Assembly: GCA_003001975.1 (NCBI GenBank)
Contig: PVUG01000006.1
Coordinates: forward strand, 124,001-188,000
Direction: 5' to 3'
Source: Martelella mediterranea
GTDB lineage: Bacteria; Pseudomonadota; Alphaproteobacteria; Rhizobiales; Rhizobiaceae
Length of the DNA stretch: 64,000 nt
Part shown: piece by piece, positions 18,626 to 27,239 of the stretch
How the letters are laid out: every line of letters begins with the position of its first letter
How positions within the stretch are numbered: position 1 is the stretch's first letter
The notes under the pieces: model-generated
Database searches by the model: none
Told to the model about the DNA's origin: nothing
The model's input: the letters and a program-made list of their open reading frames with translations, nothing else
Made by a program: the position numbers and the translations under genes

Positions 18626-18677
18626 GTTTGTGAACCGGAAGGGCGCATGCCTGACCGGGGAGATGTTTTTCACAAAC
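18626..18677. repeat. Inverted repeat in the choV/tdk divergent region
   Basis: GTTTGTGAA at 18626-18634 is repeated inverted as TTCACAAAC at 18669-18677, with 34 bases between. It lies 36 bases upstream of choV, so it would be within or near its leader. It could be a looping operator or an RNA stem-loop. Confidence 0.35.
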
Positions 18678-18811
18678 CGGCCGGCACGGCAAGTCATGCC
18701 CTTTTGTCTGGCGGGCGAAGAGAATGCAGCGTGTTTCCTGTGGTTTGCCGCTTTTTGCACTTTATTATCGCCTGCGCCTGACGGCAAAAGGAGGTCGTAA
18801 GGATCGGGACA

Positions 18812-19393
18812 ATGGCAAAACTTCACTTCTATTACGCAACGATGAATGCGGGAAAATCGACCCTGCTGCTGCAGGCCGCCTATAATTACCGCGAGCGGGG
18901 CATGCATGCGGTGATCCTGCTGGCCGAGCTTGATGACCGGGCCGGAAAGGGCGTCGTGTCATCGCGCATCGGGTTGAAGGCGGAGGCGGTGACGTTCGGT
19001 CCCGAAACCGATCTGTTCGAACTGACGGCCCGGCTGAACGACGAATGCAGGATGGACTGTCTGTTTGTCGACGAAGCCCATTTCGCCACCGCAGAACATA
19101 TGTGGCAGCTGGCCCGGGTCGTGGACGAACTGGGCCTGCCGGTCATGGCCTATGGTTTGCGGTCGGATTTTCGCGGCGAGCTGTTTCCCGCGTCCAGAGA
19201 GCTGTTCGTGCTAGCCGACGAGCTTCGCGAAGTGCGCACCATATGTCATTGCGGCCGCAAGGCGACGATGGTTGTGCGGCTCGACGGTGCGGGCAATGTT
19301 CTGCTGGATGGTCCCCAGATCGAAGTCGGCGGCAATGAGCGTTACGTCTCCTATTGCCGCAAGCACTGGAAAGAAAAGACCGGCCGTCGGTAG
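18812..19393 (+). CDS. tdk: Thymidine kinase
   Basis: 193 aa, typical for type II thymidine kinase, which phosphorylates thymidine in the salvage pathway. The Walker A region reads ATMNAGKST, the Walker B DCLFVDEAHF carries the catalytic Glu, and the lasso/zinc site has the CHCGRKA pair and a C-terminal YCRKHW cysteine. A strong ribosome binding site (AAAGGAGG) lies upstream. The gene stands alone, divergent from choV. Confidence 0.96.
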   Translation: MAKLHFYYATMNAGKSTLLLQAAYNYRERGMHAVILLAELDDRAGKGVVSSRIGLKAEAVTFGPETDLFELTARLNDECRMDCLFVDEAHFATAEHMWQLARVVDELGLPVMAYGLRSDFRGELFPASRELFVLADELREVRTICHCGRKATMVVRLDGAGNVLLDGPQIEVGGNERYVSYCRKHWKEKTGRR

Positions 19394-19617
19394 TGTTCTG
19401 CGCTCCGGTTGACGGGTTCCGGGCATCCACAGGGACCAACCTGAAAACGGGAGGTCGAGGACTGTCCTTCCGGCAACGGAACCAAACGGCGTCAAAACCA
19501 CAAAGATTGAATTTAATTTTCTAACGGTGGCCGGTTACGGCGAACGGTTTTCTTGGATTGAGCGATCAACTTTTCTAAATTTCGCCACAGTTCGAAACAC
19601 GAAAAAATGGTTTCCCG

Positions 19618-20625
19618 ATGAAAAAGACACTTTTCGCCGCGCTCGGCGCCGCTCTCCTTCTGACTGCCGGCGCACCGGCAAGGGCCGACGATCAGGTGGA
19701 AATCCTGAACGTGTCCTATGATATCGCGCGCGAACTCTACGCGACGATCAACCCGGCTTTCGCCGAATACTGGAAGAACGAAAGCGGACAGGATGTCACC
19801 ATCAAGCAGTCCCATGCCGGTTCCTCCAAACAGGCCCGTGCGATCCTGCAGGGGCTGAAGGCCGACCTCGTGACCTTCAACCAGGTGCTCGACGTGCAGG
19901 TTCTGGCCGACAATGGTTTTGTCGCCGAGGACTGGCAGCAGGCCCTGCCGAACAATGCGTCGCCCTATTACTCGCTGCCCGCCTTCCTGGTGCGCGAGGG
20001 CAACCCGAAGGACATCAAGGACTGGGACGATCTCGCCCGTGACGATGTGCAGCTTGTCTTCCCCAACCCGAAGACGTCGGGCAACGCCCGCTACACCTAT
20101 CTGGCGGCCTATGCCTATGCGCTTGAAAAGTTCGATGGCGATGACGCCCAGGCGCGTGAATTCGTCGGCGATATTCTCGGCAATGTTGCCGTCTTCGATA
20201 CCGGCGGCCGCGGCGCGACCACGACCTTTGTCGAACGCGGTATCGGCGATGTGTTGATCACCTTCGAGGCAGAGGTGGAAAATATCCGCGCCCAGTATGG
20301 CGAGGATGAATATACCCGTGTGGTTCCCTCGATCTCGCTTCTGGCCGAATTCCCGGTTGCCGTCGTCGAGAAGGTTGCCGAACAGCGCGGCACGCTCGAT
20401 GTTTCCAAGGCCTATCTGGAATTCCTCTATACCAAGGAAGGCCAGGAAATCGTCGCCTCCTTCAACAACCGCGTTCACAACCCGGAAGTGAAGGCCGAAT
20501 ATGCCGACAAGTTCCCGGAAGTGAAGCTGGTGACGGTCGAAGATGTCTTCGGCGGTTGGGAGCAGGCCAACGAAACCCACTTCAGCGATGGCGGCGTGCT
20601 GGACCAGATCCAGTCCGGCAACTAA
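19618..20625 (+). CDS. sbp: Sulfate ABC transporter substrate-binding protein
   Basis: 335 aa periplasmic protein with a clear signal peptide (about residues 1-23, ending APARA). Sequence features such as VSYDIARELY, SHAGSSKQARAI and NPKTSGNARY are those of the Sbp/CysP sulfate and thiosulfate binding proteins. It begins the sbp-cysT-cysW-cysA operon. The 224 bases upstream contain an AT-rich stretch (19500-19615) likely to hold the promoter, plus a small TTCCG/CGGAA hairpin at 19468-19481. I did not recognise a specific sulfur regulator site. Confidence 0.95.
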   Translation: MKKTLFAALGAALLLTAGAPARADDQVEILNVSYDIARELYATINPAFAEYWKNESGQDVTIKQSHAGSSKQARAILQGLKADLVTFNQVLDVQVLADNGFVAEDWQQALPNNASPYYSLPAFLVREGNPKDIKDWDDLARDDVQLVFPNPKTSGNARYTYLAAYAYALEKFDGDDAQAREFVGDILGNVAVFDTGGRGATTTFVERGIGDVLITFEAEVENIRAQYGEDEYTRVVPSISLLAEFPVAVVEKVAEQRGTLDVSKAYLEFLYTKEGQEIVASFNNRVHNPEVKAEYADKFPEVKLVTVEDVFGGWEQANETHFSDGGVLDQIQSGN

Positions 20626-20645
20626 GCCTGATCTGCTGACAATCC

Positions 20646-20671
20646 GGGGCCTGCGCTTTGGCGCGGGCCTC
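20646..20671 (+). terminator. Attenuator-like hairpin between sbp and cysT
   Basis: An 11-base-pair GC-rich stem (GGGGCCTGCGC with GCGCGGGCCTC, two G-U pairs, loop TTTG) is followed by a broken T-run (TTGCCTTTT). Its place after the binding-protein gene suggests partial termination or 3' end stabilisation, giving more Sbp than membrane components. Confidence 0.55.
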
Positions 20672-20726
20672 TTGCCTTTTCGCCGCCGATGTGTTGCATC
20701 GAGCCTTCACATCAAGCAGGGCCACC

Positions 20727-21590
20727 ATGTCGATTTCGCTTCCACAAGCCAGCCGTCCGCGACGGGCCGCCCGCCGGGTTATCCCCGGTTTCGGCCTGAC
20801 ACTCGGCGTGACGCTGCTGTTTACCTGCCTGATCATCCTGCTGCCGCTCAGCGCCCTGTTCTTCCAGCTCGGACAGCTCGGGTTTGCCGATTACTGGCGG
20901 ATCATCTCGTCCGACCGTACCCTTGCGGCCTTCCGGGTGACGATTTCGGCCGCGCTGATGGCAACGGTGTTCAATGCCTGTTTCGGCCTGCTGCTGGCCT
21001 GGGTCATCGTGCGCTACAAGTTTCCCGGCAAGCGCCTGCTCGATGCGCTGATCGATCTGCCGTTCGCGCTGCCGACAGCTGTTGCCGGTATCGCGCTTGT
21101 CGCCCTTTACGACCGCAATGGCTGGATGGGCATGCTGCTTTCCGAGATGAACATCAAGGTTGCCTATACCTGGTGGGGCATCGCGATCGCCATGACGTTT
21201 ACCTCCGTGCCTTTCGGGGTCAGGACCGTGCAGCCGGTGATGGAAAGCTTGCGCACCGATCTTGAGGAAGCCGCGCAGACGCTGGGCGCGCGTGACATTC
21301 AGGTGTTTCGCCACATCGTCTTTCCGCAGCTCTGGCCAAGCTTCATCATGGGCGCGTCGCTGGCCTTTGCCCGCTCGCTGGGGGAATTCGGCGCGGTGAT
21401 CTTCATTGCCGGCAACATGCCCTACAAGACCGAGATCGCCTCGCTGCTGATCATGATCCGCCTCGATGAATATGATTTCCCGGCCGCAAGCGCGATTGCC
21501 GGAACGCTGCTGCTGCTGGCGCTCATCGTGCTGGTCGCCGCCAATATCGCCACTGGCCGCGCCGGCCGGCACCTGAAGAGGGGAGGCTGA
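20727..21590 (+). CDS. cysT: Sulfate ABC transporter permease CysT
   Basis: 287 aa inner-membrane permease with about six hydrophobic segments. The EAA loop (EEAAQTLGARDIQVFRHIVFP, near residue 190) contacts the ATPase. The start at 20727 fits CysT homologues and has an AGG-type ribosome binding site; the frame is open from 20658 but that part overlaps the attenuator-like region. The cysW start follows 3 bases after the stop. CysT and CysW form the heterodimeric channel for sulfate. Confidence 0.94.
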   Translation: MSISLPQASRPRRAARRVIPGFGLTLGVTLLFTCLIILLPLSALFFQLGQLGFADYWRIISSDRTLAAFRVTISAALMATVFNACFGLLLAWVIVRYKFPGKRLLDALIDLPFALPTAVAGIALVALYDRNGWMGMLLSEMNIKVAYTWWGIAIAMTFTSVPFGVRTVQPVMESLRTDLEEAAQTLGARDIQVFRHIVFPQLWPSFIMGASLAFARSLGEFGAVIFIAGNMPYKTEIASLLIMIRLDEYDFPAASAIAGTLLLLALIVLVAANIATGRAGRHLKRGG

Positions 21591-21593
21591 GCC

Positions 21594-22442
21594 ATGGCGG
21601 AAAACACCATGCATCCGCAGGTTCGCGCCCTGATGCGCCGCCGCCGTGCCCGGCGCTTCGTGCTGGTGATCATTGCCGTGGCGTTCGCTGCGCTGGTGAT
21701 GGGGTTGCCGAGCCTTGCGATTTTCGTCCGCGCCTTTTCCGAAGGTGTCGGGGTCTACGCCGCCAGCATTTCCGAACCGGAAACCGTTCATGCGATCATG
21801 CTGACGGTGATCACCGCGCTGATCGCGCTGCCGGTCAATATCGTCTTCGGCATTTGCGCGGCATGGGCCGTCACCCGGTTCCGCTTTCCCGGCCGCCGGG
21901 CGCTGGTCACCATCATCGAACTGCCATTTTCGATTTCGCCCATCGTTGCCGGTCTCTGCTATCTGCTGGTCTATGGCTCGACCGGCCTTGTCGGCGGCTT
22001 CCTCGACCAGTGGAACATTCAGCTGATGTTCAATCTGACGGGGATCGTGCTGGTCTCGCTGTTCGTGACCTGCCCCTTTGTCGCCCGGGAGCTGATCCCG
22101 CTGATGGAGATTTCCGGCCGGGATCAGGAAGAAGCGGCACTCACGCTCGGCGCCAATGGCTGGCAGACGTTCTTCTACGTCACGCTGCCGAATATCCGCT
22201 GGGCGCTGCTTTATGGCGCGGTTCTGGCAAACGCCCGCGTCATCGGCGAATTCGGCGCCGTCAGCGTCGTCTCCGGCAATATTCGCGGGGAGACGATGAC
22301 GCTGCCGCTGCAGGTCCAGCTTCTTTATGATGATTACAATGTCGCCGGCGCCTTTGCGGCAGCCACCATCCTTGCCGTCATCGCCGTTATCACGCTGATC
22401 CTGCGGGCAGTGATTGAAATGCGGCATCCGAATGTGCACTGA
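21594..22442 (+). CDS. cysW: Sulfate ABC transporter permease CysW
   Basis: 282 aa with about six membrane segments and an EAA loop (EEAALTLGANGWQTFFYVTLP). It pairs with CysT. The GGGGAGG sequence just before the start is a strong ribosome binding site overlapping the end of cysT. The gene is followed by cysA after 20 bases. Confidence 0.94.
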   Translation: MAENTMHPQVRALMRRRRARRFVLVIIAVAFAALVMGLPSLAIFVRAFSEGVGVYAASISEPETVHAIMLTVITALIALPVNIVFGICAAWAVTRFRFPGRRALVTIIELPFSISPIVAGLCYLLVYGSTGLVGGFLDQWNIQLMFNLTGIVLVSLFVTCPFVARELIPLMEISGRDQEEAALTLGANGWQTFFYVTLPNIRWALLYGAVLANARVIGEFGAVSVVSGNIRGETMTLPLQVQLLYDDYNVAGAFAAATILAVIAVITLILRAVIEMRHPNVH

Positions 22443-22462
22443 GATCAACCGGGAGGCCGATC

Positions 22463-23215
22463 ATGGCTCTTGAGATCGAGAATGTTTCGAAATCCTACGG
22501 CAGCAATCTTGTGCTGGATGCCGTCAATCTCAATGTGGCGCCCGGCGAATTCGTTGCGCTTCTGGGTCCGTCCGGTTCCGGCAAGACCACGCTGCTGCGC
22601 ATCATTGCCGGATTGCAGTTTGCCGAAAGCGGCCGGCTCTTGATGGAAGGCGAGGACATTACCGGGCTTGAGGCGCGGCTGCGCCGTTTCGGCATGGTGT
22701 TCCAGAGCTATGCGCTGTTCGAGCATATGAGCGTCGCCGACAATACCGCCTTCGGGCTGAAAATGCGTCCGCGCGGGCTTCGGCCATCGCGCGGCGAAAT
22801 CGGCGAGCGGGTGAAGGCGCTGCTTGATATGTCCGAGATCGGGCACCTTGCCGACCGTTATCCCTCGCAGCTTTCCGGCGGCCAGCGTCAGCGCGTGGCA
22901 CTGGCGCGTGCACTGGCCATCGAGCCGCGCCTGCTGTTGCTGGACGAGCCGTTTTCCGCGCTCGACACCAAGATACGCAAGGGGCTGCGTACCGCGCTGC
23001 GCGACCTGCAGCGCAAGGTCGGCATTTCCGCCATTCTGGTGACGCATGATCAGGAAGAGGCCTTCGAGATCGCCGACCGTATCGCCGTGATGTCGGAGGG
23101 CCGGATCGAGCAGTTCGGCACGGCCGAAGAACTGGTGCGCTCGCCGGCAAGCCCCTTCGTCGCGGAGTTTCTGGAAGGCATGGCGAACTACGAGAACCAG
23201 GGCGCCGGTATCTGA
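22463..23215 (+). CDS. cysA: Sulfate ABC transporter ATP-binding protein, short form
   Basis: 250 aa. Walker A GPSGSGKTT, Q-loop, signature LSGGQRQR, Walker B LLLLDEPFSALD and the switch His (THDQEEA) are intact, so it should hydrolyse ATP. Most CysA proteins are about 340-365 aa and carry a C-terminal TOBE regulatory domain; this one ends about 30 residues after the switch region and lacks TOBE. The stop at 23213 is followed closely by the convergent ubiD gene. There is no sign of a frameshifted TOBE remnant in the 18-base gap. Confidence 0.92.
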   Translation: MALEIENVSKSYGSNLVLDAVNLNVAPGEFVALLGPSGSGKTTLLRIIAGLQFAESGRLLMEGEDITGLEARLRRFGMVFQSYALFEHMSVADNTAFGLKMRPRGLRPSRGEIGERVKALLDMSEIGHLADRYPSQLSGGQRQRVALARALAIEPRLLLLDEPFSALDTKIRKGLRTALRDLQRKVGISAILVTHDQEEAFEIADRIAVMSEGRIEQFGTAEELVRSPASPFVAEFLEGMANYENQGAGI

Positions 23216-23233
23216 CCGGACTGCGGACGGGGC

Positions 23234-24727
23234 TCACAGCCCCAGTTCGTGCCACATCCGGTCGACGCTTTTCTGGACCGTGTCCGACATCGTCAGCACC
23301 TTGCCCCATTCGCGATCGGTCTCCGGGCCGATCTTGTTGGTCGCATCGAGGCCCAGCTTGCCGCCAAGTCCCGGCTTCGGCGAGGCGAAATCGAGATAGT
23401 CGACCGGCGTTCCTTCCAGAAGCAGCGTGTCGCGCGAGGCGTCGAAGCGGGTGGAAAGCGCCCACATCACATCATCCCAGCTTCTGACATTGACGTCGGG
23501 ATCGACGATGATGATCAGCTTGGTCATGTTGAACTGCGACAGCATCGACCACAGCCCCATCATCACCCGGCGCGCCTGGCCGGGATAGCGCTTGTCGATC
23601 GAGGCGACGATGGCGCGGTAGGAACACGCCTCCGGCGGCAGGTAGATGTCGGTGATCTCGGGAAACTGCTGTTTGACCAGCGGAATGAACAGTTCCGTCA
23701 TCGCTTCGCCCATGATCGACGGTTCATCCGGCGGCCGCCCGGTATAGGTCGAAAGATAGACCGGCTTCTTGCGCATGGTGATCGCCGTGAGGGTGACGAC
23801 CGGGAAACGCTCGACCGCGTTGAAATAGCCGGTGTGGTCGCCGTAAGGCCCTTCATCGGCTTCCTCTGTCACCGAAACCGTGCCTTCCAGCACGATTTCC
23901 GCATTGGCGGGCACGGAAAGCGGCTGGGTGAGGGCGGAGGCGACGCGGGTCTTGCGGCCCCGCAGGACGCCGGCGAAATCGAGTTCGCTCATGTCTTCCG
24001 GCAGCGGCATCACGGCCGACAGGATCGTCGCCGGGTCTGCGCCGATGGCGATCGCCACGGGCATGTCCTTGCCCGCCTTCTGCCATGAGCGGAAGTGCTT
24101 TGCCCCGCCGCGCTGTTCGAGCCAGCGCATGATCAGCCGGTTTTTTCCCAGCACCTGCATGCGGTAGATGCCGACATTGGCCGGTCCGGCGGGGCCGTAA
24201 TCGCGGGTGATCACCAGAGGCCATGTCACCAGCGGCGCGGGTTCGCCCGGCCAGCACCACTGGATCGGCAGGCGGCCAAGATCGACGGCATCGCCGCGCC
24301 AGACGACCTCCTGACAGGGCGGGCGGCTTTCCTCCTTCACACCGAGGGAAAGCGCGGAACGGAGCAATGGAAGACTGCCCATCGCGTCCTTCAGGCTTGC
24401 CGGCGGGTGAGGGGACTTCAGCTCGCTCAGCAGCGTTGCCAGTTCACCGATCCCGCCTTCCGCCAGACCGAAACCCCACTCGACGTGTTCGCGCGTGCCG
24501 AACAGGTTGGCGACCAGCGGAATTTCACTGATTCGCCCGGCATCATCCACCGGCTTTTCGAACAGCAGCGCCGGGCCGCCCTTGGCCAGCACGCGTCTGT
24601 GGATTTCGGTGATCTCGTGTTTCAGCGCGACAGGCCGTGCGATCCGCTTCAGCCGGCCACGGCGTTCGAGCGTGTCGAGGAAGTCCTGAAGTCCGTCATA
24701 GCGGTGCGGCGGCGTTTCTTTTTTCAT
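23234..24727 (-). CDS. ubiD: UbiD family prenylated-FMN decarboxylase
   Basis: 497 aa, full length for 3-octaprenyl-4-hydroxybenzoate carboxy-lyase. The family region GPYGDHTGYFNAVE and the conserved Arg/Glu-rich active-site segments are present. In ubiquinone synthesis it removes the carboxylate of polyprenyl-4-hydroxybenzoate, and it needs prenylated FMN made by UbiX, which is not in this window. It is divergent from ubiT-ubiU-ubiV with 109 bases between, so all four may serve quinone synthesis. Confidence 0.93.
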   Translation of the reverse strand: MKKETPPHRYDGLQDFLDTLERRGRLKRIARPVALKHEITEIHRRVLAKGGPALLFEKPVDDAGRISEIPLVANLFGTREHVEWGFGLAEGGIGELATLLSELKSPHPPASLKDAMGSLPLLRSALSLGVKEESRPPCQEVVWRGDAVDLGRLPIQWCWPGEPAPLVTWPLVITRDYGPAGPANVGIYRMQVLGKNRLIMRWLEQRGGAKHFRSWQKAGKDMPVAIAIGADPATILSAVMPLPEDMSELDFAGVLRGRKTRVASALTQPLSVPANAEIVLEGTVSVTEEADEGPYGDHTGYFNAVERFPVVTLTAITMRKKPVYLSTYTGRPPDEPSIMGEAMTELFIPLVKQQFPEITDIYLPPEACSYRAIVASIDKRYPGQARRVMMGLWSMLSQFNMTKLIIIVDPDVNVRSWDDVMWALSTRFDASRDTLLLEGTPVDYLDFASPKPGLGGKLGLDATNKIGPETDREWGKVLTMSDTVQKSVDRMWHELGL

Positions 24728-24836
24728 GTGCTTTCATTGACGTTCGCAAAAGCGGTGGTCTTTGCGCTAGCTCAAATCGCAGTGCCGCCTCTGCCGATAG
24801 TTTGCAGCCATCAAGGCTTAACAAAAGGCAGAACTG

Positions 24837-25343
24837 ATGAGACTTCCGCCAGCACTCGCCATCCCGTTCGATCTTGTGCCGGTCCCGATTGCCGAGCGCA
24901 CCGCCAACATGCTGCTGCAACGGCTGATGCGCCGCCATCCCGGCCTTTTTGAACGTTTGGGCGAACACAAGGCCAAGCGCTATGCGTTCCGGCCAATCGA
25001 TCTTCCCTTCGTCTTCGTCGTCGCGCCGGCAGAGGAAGAGGTCACCGTATTGCGCGGCGATGCGGAAGACGGCGCCGATGCTTCCGTCGAAGGCCCGTTC
25101 TTCATGCTTCTGGCGCTGATGGAAGGGCGACTGGACGGCGATGCGCTGTTCTTTTCGCGCGATCTGGCGATCTCGGGCGACATGGAGGCCATGCTGGCGC
25201 TGAGAAACGCGCTTGATGATTGCGAGATTGACCTGCCGAGCGACCTTTCCACGCTTGCTGGCCCGTTCGCGCCGGTCGTTGCCCGCACGGCCGCGCGCAT
25301 TCGCGGCAAGGTCCTGTTCGAGGAGCCGCATTCATGGAGTTGA
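24837..25343 (+). CDS. ubiT: SCP2-domain ubiquinone accessory protein UbiT
   Basis: 168 aa. It has an SCP2 sterol/lipid-carrier-like domain, the architecture of UbiT (YhbT), which is thought to handle lipophilic ubiquinone intermediates in the oxygen-independent pathway. Supporting segments are the RHPGLFERLGEH start of the domain and the DLAISGDMEAMLALRNALDD end. A ribosome binding site (AAAGG) precedes the ATG. Its last 10 bases overlap ubiU, and ubiV follows, which makes the identification strong by context. Confidence 0.87.
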   Translation: MRLPPALAIPFDLVPVPIAERTANMLLQRLMRRHPGLFERLGEHKAKRYAFRPIDLPFVFVVAPAEEEVTVLRGDAEDGADASVEGPFFMLLALMEGRLDGDALFFSRDLAISGDMEAMLALRNALDDCEIDLPSDLSTLAGPFAPVVARTAARIRGKVLFEEPHSWS

Positions 25344-26311
25344 TCTGCCCGGCGGGAACACCGTCCGCCTTTCGCGCTGCCGTCGATGCCGGCGCGGACG
25401 CCGTCTATTGCGGCTTTCGTGATGAAACCAATGCCCGCAATTTCCCGGGGCTGAATTTCTCCCGGGAGGAACTGGGCGAGGCGATTGCCTATGCCCACGG
25501 GCATGGCGCGAAAGTGCTTGTCGCGCTCAATACCTTCATGCGCGCAGGCGCCGAAGAGGTCTGGTATCAGGGCGCGCGGGATGCCTCACGGCTCGGCGCC
25601 GATGCCCTGATCCTGGCGGATATGGGACTGATGGCTTATGTCGCGGAAAACCTGCCCGAACAGCGCCTGCATGTTTCGGTTCAGGCGTCGGCTTCCAATG
25701 CAGATGCGATCAGTTTTCTGGTTGAAGCTTTCGGCGCCAGGCGCGTGGTTCTGCCGCGCACGCTGACGATTGCCGATATCGCCAAGATTTCCAAGGCGGT
25801 GAAATGCGAGATCGAAGTGTTTGTCTTTGGCGGGCTTTGCGTGATGGCGGAAGGGCGCTGCGCGCTGTCTTCATATGCCACCGGCAAGTCGCCCAACATG
25901 AACGGTGTCTGCTCGCCCGCAAGTCATGTGCGCTACCGCCGCGAAGGCAATGAGATGGTCTCCGAACTCGGCGGTTACACGATCAACCGCTTCGGTCAGG
26001 GAGAGCCTGCCGGCTACCCGACGCTCTGCAAGGGCCGGTTCGATATCGGCGAGGCCTGCGGCTATGCGTTCGAGGATCCGGTGTCGCTCGATGTGATGAG
26101 CGAAATCGATGCACTGCGCGAAGCCGGGGTGTCGGCGCTGAAGATCGAAGGGCGCCAGCGCGGCAAGGCCTATGTCGCCGAAGTGGTTTCGACGCTCAAG
26201 GCCGCGCTTGATGCCGATCCGGAGCGCCGGGCGGTATTGCTGGCCGGGCTTCGTGGCCTGTCGGAAGGGCAGAAGACGACGTCGGGCGCTTATGAAAAGA
26301 AATGGCGATAA
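25334..26311 (+). CDS. ubiU: 4Fe-4S ubiquinone hydroxylation protein UbiU (U32 family)
   Basis: 325 aa, peptidase-U32-like. Together with UbiV it enables oxygen-independent hydroxylation of the ubiquinone ring. The four cluster ligands are visible at Cys169, Cys176, Cys193 and Cys232 (GLC, GRC, GVC, TLC), which are, as I recall them, the same positions as in E. coli UbiU. The start overlaps the end of ubiT by 10 bases, implying coupled translation. The next gene starts 11 bases downstream. Confidence 0.95.
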   Translation: MELICPAGTPSAFRAAVDAGADAVYCGFRDETNARNFPGLNFSREELGEAIAYAHGHGAKVLVALNTFMRAGAEEVWYQGARDASRLGADALILADMGLMAYVAENLPEQRLHVSVQASASNADAISFLVEAFGARRVVLPRTLTIADIAKISKAVKCEIEVFVFGGLCVMAEGRCALSSYATGKSPNMNGVCSPASHVRYRREGNEMVSELGGYTINRFGQGEPAGYPTLCKGRFDIGEACGYAFEDPVSLDVMSEIDALREAGVSALKIEGRQRGKAYVAEVVSTLKAALDADPERRAVLLAGLRGLSEGQKTTSGAYEKKWR

Positions 26312-26322
26312 GGGAGAACAGG

Positions 26323-27234
26323 ATGATCAGCACGCAACTCACGCTCGGCCCGGTCTACTATCTCTGGGACGGCCCGAAATGGCGCGACTTCTATTTCCGC
26401 ATCGCCGATGAGGCTCCCGTTTCCCGCGTCATTATCGGTGAGACGGTCTGCTCCAAGCGTCAGCATTTCATCGATCCCTATATGGACGAAGTGGCCGAGC
26501 GGCTGGAGGCGGCCGGCAAGGAAGTCGTCATCTCCACCTATGCGCTGGTGACGCTGATGCGCGAGACCAAGAAGCTGCGCGCCGTTGCCGCCGAGAGTGA
26601 ACGGCTGATCGAGGTGAATGACCTTTCCGCCTTCATGTATCTCGACAGCCGTCCCCATACGGTGGGACCGCTGGTCAGTGTCTACAACGCCGCCACGGCC
26701 AGGTTGCTGAAGACGCGGGGTGCGACCGCGCTCTGCCTGCCGCCCGAACTGCCGATGAACTCGATTGCGGCGATCGCCGCCGGCGATCCCGGCGTTGAGC
26801 TGGAGGTCTTCGCCTTCGGCCGGGTGCCGCTTGCGATTTCGGCGCGATGCGCCCATGCGCGCTCCAAGGGCAAGATCAAGGATAATTGCATGTTTGTCTG
26901 CGCGGAAGAGCCTGACGGTCTCGATGTCCGCACGCTTGATCGCCAGCCTTTCCTCAGCCTCAACGGCGTTCAGACGATGTCGCACACCTGTCAGGCCCTG
27001 CTCGGCGAGCTGGATGAATTGAGGCGCGCCGGCATCAACCGCTTCCGCCTGTCGCCGCAGGATTGCGACATGGTGGCCGTGGCAAGGGTCTATCGCGATG
27101 TGCTTGACGGCCAGCTCGACGTGCAGGCCGGCAAGGCGCGGCTGAACGCGATCTATCCCCAGGCCCCGCTGTCCAACGGGTTTCTCTATGGCAAGGAAGG
27201 GGCGGCCTTCGTGGCGGCCGGAGCCGGAGACTGA
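26323..27234 (+). CDS. ubiV: 4Fe-4S ubiquinone hydroxylation protein UbiV (U32 family)
   Basis: 303 aa. Cys43, Cys176, Cys189 and Cys193 keep the spacing of the E. coli UbiV cluster ligands (the last three separated by 13 and 4 residues). The start at 26323 is chosen because AAGGGAGAACAGG precedes that ATG, although the frame is open from 26302. It forms a heterodimer with UbiU. It ends 5 bases before the convergent transporter gene. Confidence 0.95.
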   Translation: MISTQLTLGPVYYLWDGPKWRDFYFRIADEAPVSRVIIGETVCSKRQHFIDPYMDEVAERLEAAGKEVVISTYALVTLMRETKKLRAVAAESERLIEVNDLSAFMYLDSRPHTVGPLVSVYNAATARLLKTRGATALCLPPELPMNSIAAIAAGDPGVELEVFAFGRVPLAISARCAHARSKGKIKDNCMFVCAEEPDGLDVRTLDRQPFLSLNGVQTMSHTCQALLGELDELRRAGINRFRLSPQDCDMVAVARVYRDVLDGQLDVQAGKARLNAIYPQAPLSNGFLYGKEGAAFVAAGAGD

Positions 27235-27239
27235 AGCCG

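Noticed and set aside
19394-19617. SAM-II or other sulfur riboswitch before sbp
   Set aside because: Only one small hairpin is visible, and no arrangement resembling SAM-II or another known sulfur-related RNA could be recognised.
20712-22448. 578-codon open frame opposite cysT and cysW
   Set aside because: It spans two genes and their junction, is very rich in His, Arg, Gln and Asp, and has no recognisable fold.
24728-24836. FNR/FixK site expected before ubiT
   Set aside because: I looked for TTGAT-N4-ATCAA. Only poor half matches occur (TTGAC near 24737 and ATCAA near 24812, not properly spaced).
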